Shown piece by piece: positions 48,075 to 58,361 of a DNA stretch of 64,000 nucleotides (position 1 is its first letter; each line of letters opens with the position of its first letter). The notes under the pieces were generated by a model that was not told the origin of the DNA, ran no database searches, and saw only the letters and a list, made by a program, of their open reading frames with translations. The translations under genes and the position numbers were made by a program. The stretch is from assembly GCA_014800945.1 (NCBI GenBank), contig JAAVFD010000012.1, positions 68,604-132,603 on the forward strand, written 5' to 3'. This DNA is from Barnesiella sp. (GTDB lineage: Bacteria; Bacteroidota; Bacteroidia; Bacteroidales; Muribaculaceae).

Positions 48075-49154
48075 ATGGCTGAGTCAAACGAAATATCATC
48101 TGTGCCCACAAAAGAAAAGAATAAGTGGTGGAAACCGTTGGTTAAGTACGGCATACCCCTTGTTATCACTCTGGGCTTGTGCTATCTGCTGTTCACATCG
48201 GTGAATTTGCACGAAATGATGCATATTATCCGCACTGAGTGCGATTTCAGATGGATTGCAGCCGGTCTCGCTCTCAGCATCTTGAGCCACGTTATCAGGG
48301 CAATGCGCTGGCAAATACAGCTTTACGCTCTCGATGTGAAACCGCCCCTGTACATTACTATACTGTCGATTTTCGGCACATATGCCGTTAATCTCATTTT
48401 TCCCAGACTCGGAGAATTCTGGCGCACTGGATATATCTCAGCAAGACAGAACGCACCTTTCTCAACCGTGTTCGGGTCAATGGTGTGCGACCGGCTGTCA
48501 GATACAATAACCGTACTCCTCATGCTCTTTGCGGCTCTATTGCTTGCCCGGCCTCAGATAATGGGCTATCTGCAACAGAATCCGCAGATGTACGACACTA
48601 TCAAAGAGTTGATTGCTTCGCCCTGGACATGGATAGCCATTCCGGCACTGATACTCCTGCTCTGGTTTCTATGGAAATATAGCCCTGAAAATAAGGTCGT
48701 AAAGGCTGTCAAAGGGCTGTTTGCAGGTATATGGCAAGGTTTCGCCGTTATAGGCAAAATGAAAGGTAAGGGCAAATGGCTGGTATTAACGCTACTGCTA
48801 TGGGGCTGTTATTTCTTTCAGCTCTATCTCGCCTTCTTCGCATTTCCCGCTACGGCAATGGTTGTTGAGCGCTACGGCATATCCGCTGTGTTTGTTTGCT
48901 TCGTACTGTCCAGCCTATCGATGGGAGTGCCCTCAAACGGCGGTATCGGACCCTATCAGTGGGCACTTGTGTTCGGGCTCAGCATGTACGCCGCCGGCAT
49001 TCCGGAGCTCACCAAGGAATACTCAACCGCCTTTGCCAATATGGTACTGTGGTGCAACACCCTCCTGCTTATCCTGTTAGGACTTATAACATTCGTTTCC
49101 ATTGCTATTGACAAACATTACACAAAGAAAATAAACCCGCAAAATGAAAGTTGA
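48075..49154 (+). CDS. Lysylphosphatidylglycerol synthase TM region/UPF0104 flippase-like membrane protein
   Basis: ALSILSHVIRAMRWQIQLYALDV, FPRLGEFWRTGYISARQNAPFSTVFGSMVCDRLSDTITV, SMGVPSNGGIGPYQWALVFGL. Confidence 0.88.
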   Translation: MAESNEISSVPTKEKNKWWKPLVKYGIPLVITLGLCYLLFTSVNLHEMMHIIRTECDFRWIAAGLALSILSHVIRAMRWQIQLYALDVKPPLYITILSIFGTYAVNLIFPRLGEFWRTGYISARQNAPFSTVFGSMVCDRLSDTITVLLMLFAALLLARPQIMGYLQQNPQMYDTIKELIASPWTWIAIPALILLLWFLWKYSPENKVVKAVKGLFAGIWQGFAVIGKMKGKGKWLVLTLLLWGCYFFQLYLAFFAFPATAMVVERYGISAVFVCFVLSSLSMGVPSNGGIGPYQWALVFGLSMYAAGIPELTKEYSTAFANMVLWCNTLLLILLGLITFVSIAIDKHYTKKINPQNES

Positions 49155-49656
49155 CGAAAACGGTGAAGAATTATTCGAGGAGGAAGATGACAAAAACCTT
49201 TCTCAGCCCAATGGAGTGATTGATTTCTCATCCGATAGATCGGATGCGCGCGCACATGCTCCGGCACCGAAGAAAAAACATCGGGTACGCAATTTTTTCC
49301 GGTTTGTAATTACTATAGCTGTTTTGGTACTTGCTGCTGCATTTTATGTGAGATATTTTAATCCTTATGCAGTGGAGGCGCGAACAACAGGCTATGTTAC
49401 GGAGTTTGAAAAGAGAGGTATCATATTCAAGACATTCGAGGGAGTCATGGCTACCGAGACTGCTTTGGGTGATTCCGCAAAGGTATATGACCGCAATTTC
49501 ACATTCACAGTGCCTGATGCCGAGCTCGCACGAAAGCTACAGACACTAGCTACAGGCACCCCACGCAGAGTGACTCTTGTGTATGAGAAATACTACGGTA
49601 TGCTACCCTGGAGAGGTGGTTCCACCAATGTGGTCACTGATATTATGGATAACTAA
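49144..49656 (+). CDS. Hypothetical single-TM protein
   Basis: 170 aa; acidic N-terminus, one TM (FFRFVITIAVLVLAAAFYV), extracytoplasmic domain; overlaps upstream gene by 11 bp. Confidence 0.75.
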   Translation: MKVDENGEELFEEEDDKNLSQPNGVIDFSSDRSDARAHAPAPKKKHRVRNFFRFVITIAVLVLAAAFYVRYFNPYAVEARTTGYVTEFEKRGIIFKTFEGVMATETALGDSAKVYDRNFTFTVPDAELARKLQTLATGTPRRVTLVYEKYYGMLPWRGGSTNVVTDIMDN

Positions 49657-49691
49657 CGAATGAAAATTATTTACACTAAATCTTATAGTAT

Positions 49692-50672
49692 ATGTCAGAA
49701 ATCAAATGCATAGGCATCCTCACTTCAGGAGGTGATGCTCCGGGAATGAATGCGGCTATTCGCGCCGTAACCCGCTCAGCTATTTTCAGCGGATTTAAGG
49801 TAAAGGGCATTTACAGAGGATATAAGGGACTTATATCGGACGAGATTCAGGATTTCAGAACTCAGAATGTAAGTAACATCATTCAGATGGGCGGCACAAT
49901 TCTCAAAACAGCGAGATGTCCGGAATTTGCCACACCTGAAGGACGACAGCTTGCCTACGACAATATCCGCCGTCATGAAATAGACGCTCTTGTGGTTATC
50001 GGAGGCGACGGCTCTCTCACCGGTGCGCGAATTTTTGCCAATGAATTCAATTTCCCCTGCATCGGTCTGCCGGGCACCATTGACAATGACCTGTACGGCA
50101 CAGACACAACCATCGGATATGACACCGCTCTCAATACCATTATGGAGTGCGTCGATAAAATCCGTGACACCGCTACAAGCCATGAGCGTCTGTTCTTTAT
50201 CGAGGTGATGGGCCGCGATGCGGGATTCCTTGCCCTCAACGGTGCTATAGCATCGGGAGCTGAAGCAGCCATCATACCGGAGATTTCTACCGAGGTTGAC
50301 CAGCTTGCCGAACTTATTCAGAACGGTTTCCGTAAGAGCAAGAACTCATCCATTGTACTCGTTGCAGAGAGCCCGGTTACCGGCGGAGCGATGGGAATGG
50401 CTGAGCGCGTGAAAAACGAGTATCCCGGCTACGATGTGCGTGTGTCTATTCTCGGACACCTCCAGCGCGGTGGTTCACCTACCGCCCACGACCGCATTCT
50501 GGCGTCACGCATGGGAGCTGCCGCTATCGATGCTCTTCTCGATGACCAGCGCAATGTTATGATCGGCATCAAGAACGATGAAATCGTTTATGTGCCCTTC
50601 TCTAAGGCTACAAAATACGACAAGCCTATAAACCGCGCCCTTCTTGACACCCTGCGCCGTCTCTCTATCTGA
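49692..50672 (+). CDS. pfkA: ATP-dependent 6-phosphofructokinase
   Basis: [76 protein letters not shown]. Confidence 0.97.
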   Translation: MSEIKCIGILTSGGDAPGMNAAIRAVTRSAIFSGFKVKGIYRGYKGLISDEIQDFRTQNVSNIIQMGGTILKTARCPEFATPEGRQLAYDNIRRHEIDALVVIGGDGSLTGARIFANEFNFPCIGLPGTIDNDLYGTDTTIGYDTALNTIMECVDKIRDTATSHERLFFIEVMGRDAGFLALNGAIASGAEAAIIPEISTEVDQLAELIQNGFRKSKNSSIVLVAESPVTGGAMGMAERVKNEYPGYDVRVSILGHLQRGGSPTAHDRILASRMGAAAIDALLDDQRNVMIGIKNDEIVYVPFSKATKYDKPINRALLDTLRRLSI

Positions 50673-50673
50673 T

Positions 50674-52044
50674 ATGGCTTTACCACAGGGTTTTGTACAG
50701 ATGATAGAGGGGCTTGCGTTCCCTCCTTTCAGCAATCTTGCCCAAACTCTTGCCCAAACCGCGCCTGAAGTATCGGTGCGGTTCAACAGGGCGAAACATA
50801 CCGCCGTTCCACCGCTCGCCGATATGGTGCCGTGGTGGAGCGGTGGCTTTTATCTGCCTAAGAGAGGAGCTTTTACCTTTGACCCCGCGCTGCATCAGGG
50901 CATTTATTATGTTCAGGATGCCGCTTCAATGTTTATTGCGAGGGTGGCTGAGACACTTGCCGCCGGACAGCCGGTTAAATGGCTCGATGCCTGTGCCGCA
51001 CCGGGAGGCAAGACTACCGCGGTAATAGATGCGTTGCCTGTCGGAAGTGTGATTGTGGCTAACGAGTTTGTCCACAACAGGGCGGTGATTCTCAGAGAAA
51101 ATCTCGCCAAGTGGGGCACTCCCGAGGTAAAGGTTTGCGAAGGTGACACCGGATACTTTTCACAATTCAAGTCGCTCTTTGACATTATAGCCGCTGATGT
51201 GCCTTGCTCCGGTGAAGGAATGATGAGAAAAGACCCCGAGGCGGTGGCGCAATGGAGTCCCGCACTCGTGGAATCCTGTGCTAAAAGGCAAAGGGAGATT
51301 ATCAGCAACCTTTGGAGCTCGCTCAAGCCCGGGGGATATTTCGTTTACAGCACCTGCACCTTCAACCGCACGGAAAATGAAGATATGGTGCGTTGGATAA
51401 TAGATGAATATGATGCTGAACCGGTGGAAATTCCAGCAGAAGCATCATGGGGTATATCGCCAGGTATCAATGTTGATTTTCCCTGCTACAGATTCATTCC
51501 CGGAATAACCCGTGGAGAGGGACTGTTTATGGCTGTTCTTCGTAAACCGTCTCAAGAAGAGAGTGCCAGCCAATCAAAAAGCAAGTCAAAACATAAAAAG
51601 GTTACACAGCCAAAAGCCAATCTGCGCCACTGGCTTAAACCTGATGCGGCTGTGGAGTTGATTGAGGATAAAGACAAAATAATAGCCCTATCAACCTCCC
51701 TGCTCGCGCTTGAAATGCCGCCCGAATTACGCCCATATGTGGAGATAGCCGTTGCCAAGGGGCGCGACTATATACCCTCGCAGCAACTGGCGCTCAGCAC
51801 CATACTTGCAGAGGACAAATTTCAGACGGTTGAGGTTGACCGGCTCACGGCACTTCAATACCTCAGATGTGAGGCGCTCAGGCTTCCCGATGATACCCCG
51901 AAAGGCATAACCCTGCTCAAATATCTCGGCTATCCTCTCGGATTTGTGAAAAACCTTGGCAACCGTGCCAATAATCTATATCCCTCCGAGTGGAGAATCC
52001 GGTCGGCAGTCTCTCCGGAATCCCTCCCGCCCCTGCCGTTCTGA
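50674..52044 (+). CDS. RsmF/NOL1-NOP2-Sun family rRNA cytosine-C5 methyltransferase
   Basis: YVQDAASMF, LDACAAPGGKTTAVIDAL, ADVPCSGEGMMRKDPEA, YSTCTFNRTENEDMVRWI; likely start at MALPQGF (ATG 50674). Confidence 0.93.
   Translation: MALPQGFVQMIEGLAFPPFSNLAQTLAQTAPEVSVRFNRAKHTAVPPLADMVPWWSGGFYLPKRGAFTFDPALHQGIYYVQDAASMFIARVAETLAAGQPVKWLDACAAPGGKTTAVIDALPVGSVIVANEFVHNRAVILRENLAKWGTPEVKVCEGDTGYFSQFKSLFDIIAADVPCSGEGMMRKDPEAVAQWSPALVESCAKRQREIISNLWSSLKPGGYFVYSTCTFNRTENEDMVRWIIDEYDAEPVEIPAEASWGISPGINVDFPCYRFIPGITRGEGLFMAVLRKPSQEESASQSKSKSKHKKVTQPKANLRHWLKPDAAVELIEDKDKIIALSTSLLALEMPPELRPYVEIAVAKGRDYIPSQQLALSTILAEDKFQTVEVDRLTALQYLRCEALRLPDDTPKGITLLKYLGYPLGFVKNLGNRANNLYPSEWRIRSAVSPESLPPLPF
50737..50760 (+). 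repeat. 12-bp near-perfect tandem duplication in the rsmF-like gene
   Basis: CTTGCCCAAACT CTTGCCCAAACC (LAQT-LAQT). Confidence 0.9.
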
Positions 52045-52225
52045 ACACCCCGGGTCAGATGATTCCGGTTTTCCCCAATGCTTTCGAGAGGCACCGGCAG
52101 AGCCCGGCTCGACACGGTTAATTACTGTTAAAAGTATTTATCTCTGCGACCTATTTCCCGAGAGAGCTTGTTTATAAGTCATACGAAACAAAATCAAAAC
52201 AATTATTAATTAAAAACAACGAATT

Positions 52226-53536
52226 ATGAACACAGCTCCTCTTCAGGGCATCAAGGTAGTTGATTTTACCGAGGTGCAGTCAGGACCTTCTTGCACACAG
52301 ATGCTTGCATGGCTCGGTGCAGATGTTATTAAAATCGAACGTCCCGGTGTAGGTGACGCAACACGTAAAGAACTTCAGTTTAATCCTGACCTTCCAAGTT
52401 ATTATTATCTCCAGCTTAACTCCGATAAGAAATCTCTTACATTGGATGCCAAGACACCTGATGGCAAAGAAATTCTGACCAAACTGATTCAGGAGTGTGA
52501 TATTTTTGTAGAAAACCTTCACCCCGGAGCCATGGATAAACTCGGCTTCAGCTGGGAGGTTGTTCACAAGCTTAATCCTAAATGTATTTACGGTACCATC
52601 AAGGGATTCCCGGTATCTTCAAAGTACGCAAATCTTAAGGCATACGAGCCTATCGCTCAGGTAACAGCCGCAGCTGCTTCAACCACCGGCTGGTATGACG
52701 GCGAATACAATATTCCTACCCAGAGCGGCGCTGCCCTCGGTGACTCTAACACCGGTATGCACCTGCTCATCGGTTTGCTTGCCGCTCTTCAGCAGAGAAA
52801 TAAAACCGGCGAGGGCTGCTATGTATATCAGTCAATGCACAATGCCTGCCTTAACCTCTGCCGTATCAAGACACGTGACCAGCTCACACTTGACAAAATC
52901 GGTTATCTTACCCAGTTCCCGCAGTATCCCAACGGTAAGTTCGGTGACTGTGTACCCCGTTCAGGCAATATTGAAGGTGGCGGTGTGCTCGGTTGGACAT
53001 ATAAATGTAAACCCGCCGGCGATATGGATAGCGAAGTTGATGCCAACAACTATGTTTACATCATTCTTCAGCGCGGTGCCAAAGACTTTGAACTTGCCTG
53101 CAACGCTATGGGATTCCAGGATTGGCTCACCAACCCCGACTTCAACACAGCAGATGCACGTGACCGCAACAAACAGGCTATTTACCAGCGTATCGGAGCC
53201 TGGACTGCCGACAAGACCAAATTTGAGGTTACAGAAATTCTCGGCAAGGCAGGTGTGCCTGTAGGCCCTGTGCTTTCTACCAAGGAAATCATGAGTGATG
53301 AAACACTTTACGATGGAAATACCCTCGTTCGCATTAACCAGGGTGGTGAAATCGGTGAATTTGTAACAGTTGGATGTCCGTTCACCATGAGCAACTATCA
53401 GCCGACCTACGGTCCTGCACCTTCACTTGGCGGCAACACCGCAGAGGTGCTCACATCACTCGGCTACACTGCCGAACAGCAGGCTGAGTTTGCTAAAAAC
53501 GGTACAACCGAGCCTCTTGCAAACGGTCAGATGTAA
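52226..53536 (+). CDS. frc: Formyl-CoA:oxalate CoA-transferase
   Basis: GIKVVDFTEVQSGPSCTQMLAWLGADVIKIERPGVGDATRKEL, SDKKSLTLDAKTPDGKEIL, NPKCIYGTIKGFPVSSKYANLKAYEPIAQV; oxc follows. Confidence 0.95.
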   Translation: MNTAPLQGIKVVDFTEVQSGPSCTQMLAWLGADVIKIERPGVGDATRKELQFNPDLPSYYYLQLNSDKKSLTLDAKTPDGKEILTKLIQECDIFVENLHPGAMDKLGFSWEVVHKLNPKCIYGTIKGFPVSSKYANLKAYEPIAQVTAAAASTTGWYDGEYNIPTQSGAALGDSNTGMHLLIGLLAALQQRNKTGEGCYVYQSMHNACLNLCRIKTRDQLTLDKIGYLTQFPQYPNGKFGDCVPRSGNIEGGGVLGWTYKCKPAGDMDSEVDANNYVYIILQRGAKDFELACNAMGFQDWLTNPDFNTADARDRNKQAIYQRIGAWTADKTKFEVTEILGKAGVPVGPVLSTKEIMSDETLYDGNTLVRINQGGEIGEFVTVGCPFTMSNYQPTYGPAPSLGGNTAEVLTSLGYTAEQQAEFAKNGTTEPLANGQM

Positions 53537-53565
53537 TTGACCTAAACTATAAATTAACATAAAGC

Positions 53566-53616
53566 CAGCGGAGCGGGGGGAACCGTAAACCGGGACTCAG
53601 CTCCGCTGCTTTTCTT
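53566..53616 (+). terminator. Terminator-like hairpin between frc and oxc
   Basis: CAGCGGAGC (53566-53574) / GCTCCGCTG (53600-53608) followed by CTTTTCTT. Confidence 0.65.
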
Positions 53617-53652
53617 ACCAAAATTCAAGAAACATTCTAAAAAATCACAATT

Positions 53653-55389
53653 ATGGCTACAACAACCACAACTCCCGCCACCACTCCCCAATTTCCGGAG
53701 CAGGTGACCGGTATGTATATACTCGCAGAGGCTCTGCGCCGCGTAGGAATCAATGATGTTTACGGTCTGGTAGGAATACCTGTTACCGAAGTTGCTTATG
53801 CAATGCAAAAAATCGGCATGAACTATTACGGTTTCCGATTTGAGCAGCAGGCAGGTATGGCAGCCGCAACCCACGGCTTCCTCACCCGTCAGCCGGGTGT
53901 GCTTCTCACCGTTTCATCACTCGGATTTCTTAACGGTTTGACAGCTACCGCAAACGCCACTATCAACTGCTACCCGATGATTCAGATTTCAGGTGCGTCA
54001 GACCCCACTATGGTGGATATGAACATGGGCACTTACGAGCAGCTTGACCAGCTCAACACAGCCCGTCCCCTCGTTAAAGCAGCTTTCCGTTGCTCATACG
54101 CAAAGGATATCCCTTCAGCTGTTGCAAGAGCTTACCGCGCAGCAGTGAGCGGACGTCCGGGTGGTGTCTATATCGACATGACCACCCCTGCCCTCGCTGA
54201 AATCATGAACCGCGAGGATGCAGAGAAACTGTTCTTCGACCCCGTTGATATTTACTCTGAAGTAGCTCCTAATGCCGAATCAGTTGAGCGTGCCGCTGAG
54301 ATTCTCGCTTCAGCCAAACGTCCTGCCATTCTTCTCGGTAAGGGTGCAGCATACGCTCAGGCAGAGGACAAAATCAAAGAGCTCGTTGACACTTACAAGA
54401 TTCCTTATCTGGCAATGTCAATGGCTAAAGGACTTCTTCCCGACAACGCTCCGCTCAGCGCACTGTCCTGCCGCTCAACGATCATGGAACAGGCAGATGT
54501 AGTGATGGTTATCGGAGCCCGTATCAACTGGATGCTTGAATTTGGCAAAGGCAAATGGAATCCGCAGATCAAATTCATTCAGCTCGATGTAGAGCCTCAG
54601 GAAATTGACCGAAACGTACCTATCGCCGCTCCTGTTGTTGGCGACATGAATATTTCTCTTGACGCTATCCTCACCGCCCTCAAAGGCAAAACCATGCAGG
54701 CTGACCCGACATGGGTTACCTCATTGCAGGCTGAGTCAAAAGAGAAAAATGCCAAGTTCCAGGCTCGTCTCACCTCTGCCCTCTCGGCTACACCTATGAA
54801 TCACTGGACTGCAATCAGCGCAATCAAACCTGTGCTTGAAAGCAATCCTGATGTTATTCTCATCAACGAAGGAGCCAATACTCTTGACGACACCCGTGAC
54901 TCTGTGGATATGTCGCTTCCTCGCCACCGCGTTGACTGCGCCACATGGTCTATCATGGGCATGGGCATGGGTTCCGCTATCGGAGCAGCTGTTGCAACAG
55001 GTAAGAGCGTAGTGGCTGTTGAAGGTGACTCTGCTTTCGGATTCTCAGGCATGGATTACGCTACAATCTGCCGTTACGGACTCCCTGTTACTGTGGTGAT
55101 TTTCAACAACGGAGGTATATATAACGGTATCGGTGTCAATCCCTCAGGAGGCACAGCGCCCGCTCCTACCACCCTTGACATCAACGCCCGTTACGACAAA
55201 ATCGGTGATGCATTCGGCTCCAAGAGCTACTATGTAACCACACCAGACGAACTCACCGCAGCACTCAAAGAGGCGATCGCTTCCAAGAAGCCTGCCATCA
55301 TTGATGTTCAGCTCGCAGCCGATTCCGGTAAGGAAAGCGGCCACATCGGCTACCTCAACCCGACTCCTCTTATTGAATATACCGTATAA
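53653..55389 (+). CDS. oxc: Oxalyl-CoA decarboxylase
   Basis: TPP-dependent enzyme; VYGLVGIPVTEVAYAMQKIGMNYYGFRFEQQAGMAAATHGFLTRQPGVLLTVSSLGFLNG; downstream of frc. Confidence 0.95.
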   Translation: MATTTTTPATTPQFPEQVTGMYILAEALRRVGINDVYGLVGIPVTEVAYAMQKIGMNYYGFRFEQQAGMAAATHGFLTRQPGVLLTVSSLGFLNGLTATANATINCYPMIQISGASDPTMVDMNMGTYEQLDQLNTARPLVKAAFRCSYAKDIPSAVARAYRAAVSGRPGGVYIDMTTPALAEIMNREDAEKLFFDPVDIYSEVAPNAESVERAAEILASAKRPAILLGKGAAYAQAEDKIKELVDTYKIPYLAMSMAKGLLPDNAPLSALSCRSTIMEQADVVMVIGARINWMLEFGKGKWNPQIKFIQLDVEPQEIDRNVPIAAPVVGDMNISLDAILTALKGKTMQADPTWVTSLQAESKEKNAKFQARLTSALSATPMNHWTAISAIKPVLESNPDVILINEGANTLDDTRDSVDMSLPRHRVDCATWSIMGMGMGSAIGAAVATGKSVVAVEGDSAFGFSGMDYATICRYGLPVTVVIFNNGGIYNGIGVNPSGGTAPAPTTLDINARYDKIGDAFGSKSYYVTTPDELTAALKEAIASKKPAIIDVQLAADSGKESGHIGYLNPTPLIEYTV

Positions 55390-55421
55390 AAAACTTTCCG
55401 TTAACGCCTAAATTATTAATT

Positions 55422-56384
55422 ATGGAACACATAATACTATATGCGATTGTCCCGATTATCGTGGTGATGCTCGCGGGCTATATCTCCGGAAAGAAAGGTA
55501 TTTTCAGCGGTGATGATGCCAAGAAGTTCAATAAAGTGGTGCTTGACTATGCACTCCCTGCAGCCCTATTCGTGTCAATAGTGCAGGCAAGCCGTGAAGA
55601 TTTGGCAAAGGATTTGAAACTCACCCTCGTATCTCTGATCGGTATTATGGGCTGTTTCATGCTTGTCTATTTCATTTTCCGCTACTGTTTCAAGAAAAAC
55701 ACCGGCGCTGATGCTGCGATATCAGCTCTTATCAGCGGTTCGCCAACAATTGGATTCCTCGGTTTTGCCGTGCTGGAACCGATATTCGGAACAACTCCCG
55801 CTGTGGCTCTTGTAGTAGCTATCGTTGGTATCGTTGTCAATGCCGTAGGTATTCCGGTGGGACTCTCGCTCATGAATGCCTCGCTTGATGAAACCAACCC
55901 GAATAAGACCAAGGAAAGCGCATGGAAACCAGTGCTCCACGCTCTTGCTCAGCCTGTTGCATGGGCTCCTATCCTTGCCGTTGTTCTGGTGCTCTGCGGT
56001 TTGAAATGGCCGGCTTGGTTAAGCCCCTCATTCGACCTCATCGCTAAGGCAAACGCCTCAATGGCTGTGTTCTCAGCAGGTATCACCCTTTCAGCAATCA
56101 CTATCAAAATCAACTGGCAGGCCATTCTCGGCTCTATCATGAAGATGATTGTGATGCCGGCTGTGGTTTTGATTCTCGGACTCCTCTTCCACATGGATCC
56201 GTTCAACCTCAAGATGCTTGTTGTTGCAGCAGCTCTTCCCCCTGCTTTCTCAGGTATCATTATTGCGGATGAGTACAACACTTATGTTGCAACCGGCACA
56301 TCATCACTCACACTGAGTGTGATACTCTTCATCGGATTCTGTCCCTTGTGGATTTGGCTCACCGATTTGGCTTTAGCAGCATAA
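55422..56384 (+). CDS. AEC family transporter (YfdV-like)
   Basis: 320 aa, ~10 TM auxin-efflux-carrier type; third gene of the oxalate locus. Confidence 0.88.
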   Translation: MEHIILYAIVPIIVVMLAGYISGKKGIFSGDDAKKFNKVVLDYALPAALFVSIVQASREDLAKDLKLTLVSLIGIMGCFMLVYFIFRYCFKKNTGADAAISALISGSPTIGFLGFAVLEPIFGTTPAVALVVAIVGIVVNAVGIPVGLSLMNASLDETNPNKTKESAWKPVLHALAQPVAWAPILAVVLVLCGLKWPAWLSPSFDLIAKANASMAVFSAGITLSAITIKINWQAILGSIMKMIVMPAVVLILGLLFHMDPFNLKMLVVAAALPPAFSGIIIADEYNTYVATGTSSLTLSVILFIGFCPLWIWLTDLALAA

Positions 56385-56414
56385 TCGCACTGAATTAATT
56401 AAGTTAAACCCAAT

Positions 56415-56450
56415 AAATCCCGAACGCGTAAATCGTGTCCGGGATTTTTT
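56415..56450 (+). terminator. Terminator after the oxalate locus
   Basis: AAATCCCGAACGCG...CGTGTCCGGGATTTTTT, immediately before the next -7 box. Confidence 0.8.
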
Positions 56451-56452
56451 CG

Positions 56453-56461
56453 TATCTTTGC
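56453..56461 (+). promoter_or_regulatory. -7 box (TATCTTTGC) for the Wzi-like gene
   Basis: Exact TAnnTTTGC ~22 bp before the start. Confidence 0.65.
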
Positions 56462-56483
56462 ACCCACAAAATCAACCCCTATA

Positions 56484-57953
56484 ATGCGAATTATTAAATA
56501 CTTATATCTGATTGTTGCAGCAATTACGCTCCCCGGACACGCTTTTGCCAAGGAGATTCCGGACAGTATAAGCTACTCGGTGGAGGGCGCGGCATCGGTC
56601 AGTTCCGGAGATAATACTCCTTTCTGGCTGGTTAACAATCGCTTCGGACTCTCCTCCATTGAGAAAAACAATGGCTACCTCCGAGCAGGGTTATTCAAGG
56701 AAGCTAACCGCAACGGCAAGAAATTTGCGTGGGGTGCGGGAGTGGATCTCGCTGTGGCATATAACTTTTCATCAACATTCGTTGTGCAGCAGCTGTATGC
56801 CGATTTGCGCTACCGCTGCCTCGGACTCACTTTAGGCAGCAAGGAATTTACCGGTGGATTCAACAACCCCCGCCTGTCATCGGGCAACCTCCTCTTTTCC
56901 AACAATGCCCGCCCTATTCCGCAGGCAAAAATAGGCATTCCGGAATACACCTTAGTGCCTTGGACTAACGGCTGGCTTGCCGTGAAAGGCTATGTTTCGT
57001 ACGGATTTTTTACCGATGACAAATGGCAGAAAAGCTTTGCTGCCGAATGGAGCAAACGCACAAAGCATGTGCTCTTTCATTCCAAAGCGGGATTTCTCAA
57101 AATCGGTGACCATAAGCGGTTTCCCCTGGAATTTGAGGGTGCCCTTCAGATGGCTGCTCAATTCGGAGGCAAATCCATTACGGGCAACAAGGTGATTGAT
57201 ATGCCTAACTCACTGAAAGACTGGATTAAGGTTATCATCCCTTCATCCGGAGGCTCTAACACTCCGGTTGGCGAGCAGACCAATGTTTATGGTAACCATG
57301 TGGGCGACTGGAACGCAGCGATTTCCTACACTCCGGCATCTGACGCCTGGTCGGCAAAGATTTATTACGACCACTTTTTTGAAGACCACTCCATGATGTT
57401 TTTCGACTACACATGGCGCGATATGCTCCTCGGAGCGGAAGTAAGACTGCCGGAAAATCCGATTTTGGGCACCGTTGTGTATGAATATCTGCACACAAAG
57501 GATCAGTCCGGCCCAGTTTATTGGGACCATACTCCACAACTCCCCGAGCAGGTGAGCGGCCGAGACCAATACTACAACCACGGCATTTATACCGGCTGGC
57601 AGACCTGGGGCATGGGTATAGGCAACCCTATGTTAATATCACCTATATATAATCTCGACCACACCCTGTACTTCTATCACAACCGTCTCAAAACCCATCA
57701 TCTGGGTCTTGAAGGTCAGCCCTCATCACTTGTGGGCTACAGACTCCTGCTGTCATATACCCGCAGCTGGGGAACATACGACACCCCTACCCCTAAAGTG
57801 CTCAAAAACTTCAACACACTGATAGAAACCACATTTACACCAAGCAAACTGCCCGGCTGGAGCGGAAAACTATCGTTTGCCACCGACGGAGGAAATCTGA
57901 TAGGCCGCAGTTTCGGAGTGATGGTTTCAGTCAAAAAAACCGGATGGCTATGA
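56484..57953 (+). CDS. Capsule assembly Wzi family outer-membrane protein
   Basis: Signal peptide; NNRFGLSSIEKNNGYLRAGLFKEANRNGKKFAWGAGVDLA; beta-barrel pattern; GNPMLISPIYN. Confidence 0.85.
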   Translation: MRIIKYLYLIVAAITLPGHAFAKEIPDSISYSVEGAASVSSGDNTPFWLVNNRFGLSSIEKNNGYLRAGLFKEANRNGKKFAWGAGVDLAVAYNFSSTFVVQQLYADLRYRCLGLTLGSKEFTGGFNNPRLSSGNLLFSNNARPIPQAKIGIPEYTLVPWTNGWLAVKGYVSYGFFTDDKWQKSFAAEWSKRTKHVLFHSKAGFLKIGDHKRFPLEFEGALQMAAQFGGKSITGNKVIDMPNSLKDWIKVIIPSSGGSNTPVGEQTNVYGNHVGDWNAAISYTPASDAWSAKIYYDHFFEDHSMMFFDYTWRDMLLGAEVRLPENPILGTVVYEYLHTKDQSGPVYWDHTPQLPEQVSGRDQYYNHGIYTGWQTWGMGIGNPMLISPIYNLDHTLYFYHNRLKTHHLGLEGQPSSLVGYRLLLSYTRSWGTYDTPTPKVLKNFNTLIETTFTPSKLPGWSGKLSFATDGGNLIGRSFGVMVSVKKTGWL

Positions 57954-58354
57954 AACAGAAAATATTCAGGATTGCGACCATAATAATATTCGCGGTCACT
58001 CTTCTGGGAGCGACATCCTGCCGCAAAGGAGGAATAAACGGAGACCTGGACGGGCAATGGAGAGTAATAACCATTGAAAATTATGTGACCGGTGACATTA
58101 CCGAGCCACAGAACATTTTCTACTGTTTTTATCTTCACACCGTTAACCTCACGGCACCTTCCGTAGTAGCCGCCGGTAAAATGACCTATTCAGGCAACTC
58201 ACTCACTCTCGAATTTCCTTATAACAACGATAATATTTCATTGAACCGCTGGGGAATATTCACATCCGAAACTATATTCAAAATCGAGCGGCTAAACTCC
58301 TCCCACCTCATTATCGAGAGCGGGTGGGCACGGATTACAATGCGAAAATTCTAA
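57944..58354 (+). CDS. Lipocalin-like lipoprotein, hypothetical
   Basis: Lipobox LLGATSCRKG; DLDGQWRVITIENYVTGDITEPQNIFYCFYLHTVNL. Confidence 0.7.
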   Translation: MAMKQKIFRIATIIIFAVTLLGATSCRKGGINGDLDGQWRVITIENYVTGDITEPQNIFYCFYLHTVNLTAPSVVAAGKMTYSGNSLTLEFPYNNDNISLNRWGIFTSETIFKIERLNSSHLIIESGWARITMRKF

Positions 58355-58361
58355 TATATAA

